Assembly (NCBI RefSeq): GCF_958295425.1
Contig: NC_081145.1
Coordinates: forward strand, 15,901,443 to 15,965,442
Direction of reading: 5' to 3'
Length of the DNA stretch: 64,000 bases
Origin: Solea solea
Taxonomy: Eukaryota; Chordata; Actinopteri; Pleuronectiformes; Soleidae
Of the stretch, positions 60,801 through 64,000 are shown in pieces. Position 1 is the first letter of the stretch. The number at the start of each line of letters is the position of its first letter. Both the position numbers and the translations under genes were made by a program. The notes beneath the pieces are model-generated. The model made no database searches. It was given only the letters and a program-made list of their open reading frames with translations, and was not told where the DNA came from.

Positions 60801-63800
60801 CTCAAGTTCAAAGTGAAACTTTACTCCTGCAACTCTCCAATAACATTCCAATCACAGGAAATCCTCATCCCCACAAAGTAGGGCATTGAGAGTTGGCGAT
60901 AATTTGGCATCTACAGTGACACTGCTGCTGAGTTATGAACATTAACTGTTGATAGCCCCCTTTGTCTATAAAAGTCTTAATCTCAGTGGCACCGTCTCTG
61001 AGCTCACATTACATTCAGTAAAGTAAAATGAGTGTTTTGTGAGTTGAAAACAGGCTCAATTTGAAACAGACCCACTCATTTTGAATGTGCTCCACTTAAG
61101 GTAATTGAATTTGACTCCAGCATTTTTTTTTCTGCAGTACTGGCCCGCTAGCTGCTACATCATTCACTGCGCATTCAAACCCAGGAAGAAACAGAGTCCT
61201 CATCTGCTTGCTTCCTGCAGCCACTAATATCTGTTTCAAAGTTATGGGGAAAACCACAAGGGTGCAAACATACTTTCATACTCACACATCCACACACACA
61301 CACACTCTCAGACATAGTCATCCTAAAAAGACCAGCTGCCCTCGACAGGAGTGGACTCATTTAGAGAGGGCTAGTTAAGAATGTTGGCCAGATATTCTCA
61401 GCCTGAAGCAAACTTTCAGTTCTCTCTGTTTTTGTTGTTTGTTGTTTGTGTACTTCTTTTATGACCTCTAAAACTCAAAATGGGTTATTTTTCTTATGTT
61501 CCCTTTAATGTGCGACGGAGCGTTATTCATCTTTTCAACTCAGGCCTCGTTGACTATTGGTTTGTCCATCACTTTGTTCTTGTTCGAGCCAACTTGTAAA
61601 CCACAAACAAGTGACCTTGAACTGTTACAATAAAAGTTGATGCAGGAAGTCATTTGTAGCTGTATATTCTCGCCAAGGTGCAACTAAAGTGAGGGAAACG
61701 TGAAGCTTATCGTGTTGCAGCGCAGAAGAAATGTGTAATTACATATTCAAAACACTGCAGAGAAGATGAATCCATTATAACAGTGGGTGGATGTTTTTTG
61801 TTTGTTGGCATTGGGACAAACTGGTATTTATTGTGCACAAACATTGCTTGATGAACTTTATCATTCTTCATAGTTCATTTCATTTACCGGCCACTTCATA
61901 TTCAACCCAACCTAGACTAGTTGGTCAAAGTGTAAGTGAATATGCAGGGTGTTGAAAATAGTTCCTGCAAAATTAATTTCTTTGATTCCAAAGTATAGCA
62001 AAATCTGAAATTTTAGTACAAATGACCTTAGCAATGGCAACAATCTATCATCCATATTTTCAGCTGTAGGTTTATAAGAAGATATCCATACATTGCAATT
62101 GTTTCCTCAACATTTCATGGAAATCTATTTTTTACTATAGTGACAAATAAACAAATGAGTGTTAAAATGTTTCTAAATATACAGTATCTAAAAAAAACTA
62201 ACTAACTTTATGACATTTTCAGTACGCCGTGTAAATAATCTTTAGCCACTGTATGCATCTAAAAAGTAATCCTCGTGTATTTAAACCTGCTCTGCACAAA
62301 CCTGTCATTTACTCAGAGGATGTGTTGACAGAGTCCATTATGTTATATTAACAGGGGTTTTGCTTCACTTAAGTAAGGCAATTAACGGCACGCTAAGTGC
62401 ACTGGCCCTTTTTACCGAGCAGTGGGTAAGTGGAAACCCCTTTTTACAGGAGTCAATGGTTCATCCGCAGCCTTTTGGGGCGTGTTGGCCAGACAACACG
62501 AGGACACTGGCATTGATGAATGGAGGCTTTGCACGCACAGTGTCTCACATCCCACATCTTCAGTGAAGAGCGCAGAGCGGCTCACTTCCCCACAGTTTTT
62601 TGTCTCCATTGAAAAGCATTGTCTGTGTTTGTGTGTGTCTAAGAGGCTAATGGTAGGAGCTGACCAGTGGAAATGATTAAGTGGAAAAAGCTGCTCCGAG
62701 GTGTGTTCGTATGACTTGACCCTAGAAACCTACACGTGTCAACATGTGAGCTGCAGGAGCGAGTTGCCTACCTGAGCACATGTGGCAAATGCTTTTTTGT
62801 AAGTGTTTATGTGCGAGTGCAGCACGTCTGTGTATTTATGTTGAATTTCACAGCTGCTAAAGGTGCCTCACTCAGTGATGTGCAGCTTTTTCATACACAG
62901 CACCACCTATTTTACACATTCACACATTATTATGGCACATGAAAAGGCCACATGTCAATGCACACGCATGTGCCCCCACAAAAAAACTACCACTCCCCAC
63001 TAATTAGTTTTACCTCTCACGTTGTGTGTATGTGGGAATAGACCACTTCATCATTAGTAAGATCTGTGGGGCTGACCATCATAAGCTGGTGATGAATGAT
63101 TGACGGTATGTAGGTTAGGAGCAGTAATTCAGTGCAGGTTATTTTTGGGCTGTTGGAAAGATTTACCTGTCAAACACAGGTGTCAGATTTAAAGAAAAAG
63201 TTGTACGGGAATCATAGAGGACGGAGAGCTGATCACACCAACTGCATTTACTGACTTGACTGGCAACGCCAAACAGCTTCACATCAAAGTCTGAATGACC
63301 TCATGTGTGTACACGGGTGGTAACCAAATTCAAGGAGGGGAGGATAAATAAGCCAGGGCATCAAGGACACAGAGGGCTGGAGGTGGAGGAGTTGATGCTG
63401 GAAAATTAAAGAGAGGATATTTTTAAGGAGCTTTCATACCTGTGCCAGTTCAGTTTTACCTTTATTTTACTCAACTCAACCATTCATCAGAGGTCAGAAT
63501 GCATTTTTAAACCACAATAACTTGGTGGTGTGGTGTGTTTTTTTTTTTTTACAGCAGTCAGCATCCGTCATGTTGCATTAGTGCCACCTTCTTCTCTTTT
63601 TCCTGCCACAGTGCTGCGTCTTTATGCGTCATCTTCTTCTAACTGCAGTCTGTTTAAGCGTGCACATGCAGGCGTAATCAGACTTTGAATGAAATGATCT
63701 AGATATGACACGACACTCAGAAAACTGAACTATTGTCTTAGCCCAACTCAAAGTGGACTTTTAACATGCATGTAAATGCACTGACTGACAAAAATCCATC

Positions 63801-64000
63801 TGGGCCAATTCCACTACAGGTGAGGAGCCCAGAATCTCCTTCACCTTTCGTCTCCAACACATTGTCACTGTGTGTCGGTGTGGCAGGGCATCATGTTTCC
63901 GCTGCAGAAGCAGAAACTGATTGTGTTTCTGTTTTGATGTCTTTGTTAATGCTCTCCATCACTGACAACCAGTGTCTCCATAAAAAGGCAATAGTTGATA
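57831..64000. other. Gene-free stretch to the window end
   Basis: No gene is supported. There is a TA run at 60107-60126 and a CA run at 61289-61306. 62290-62600 is a unique patch with possible regulatory character. 63654-63790 has ...aacatgcatgtaaatgcac..., faintly like the element at 9120-9480. Confidence 0.4.

Noticed and set aside
30867..64000. First exons of nuak1, expected near c12orf75 in vertebrates
   Set aside because: I found no kinase-like coding sequence on either strand; the gene may lie outside the window.
1..64000. tRNA, rRNA or CRISPR features
   Set aside because: No intact tRNA cloverleaf or rRNA was recognised; the B-box-like sequence at 38395-38640 belongs to a SINE. The only regular arrays are microsatellites.

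Overview
This window looks like nuclear DNA of a ray-finned (teleost) fish, probably a percomorph with fairly compact introns. The genes are split into many short GT-AG exons, the encoded proteins are vertebrate-type, and the introns carry dense CA/GT microsatellites together with sequence that resembles common teleost dispersed repeats and a Tc1-like transposase relic. There is no sign of bacterial organisation.

Left part (1-22.2 kb): the last six coding exons of tubgcp6 (gamma-tubulin complex component 6) run on the + strand and end at a TAA at 5555-5557. Facing it tail to tail on the - strand is a complete 21-exon appl2 gene (ATG at 22085-22087, stop at 7548-7550). Its predicted product has 667 residues, against about 664 recalled for human APPL2. 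All exon phases join without a break.

Middle (22.2-30.9 kb): appl2 is head to head with a small + strand gene, c12orf75 (OCC-1), which starts at 25374. It has five coding exons, including one of 25 nt, encodes 62 residues and stops at 30864-30866. The roughly 3.3 kb between the two start codons holds an appl2-proximal ZNF143-like site, and an RFX X-box-like site, an inverted CCAAT and a TATA-like box before c12orf75. It also holds several microsatellites.

Right part (30.9-64 kb): about 33 kb in which I can support no protein-coding gene. It holds the presumed c12orf75 3'UTR, a tRNA-derived SINE-like copy, a long AT microsatellite, a probable non-LTR retrotransposon fragment, a Tc1-like relic, a fold-back element, a perfect 12-bp hairpin and several unique patches that read like candidate conserved noncoding elements.

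The three genes do not form a pathway. tubgcp6 acts in microtubule nucleation, appl2 is an endosomal Rab5-effector adaptor, and c12orf75 is a tiny protein of unknown role with a possible N-terminal acylation signal. I found no clear new multi-gene system. The most useful leads are small-scale: a splice donor built into a microsatellite, upstream start codons in c12orf75, the promoter motifs, the perfect palindromes and a 172-codon orphan ORF.
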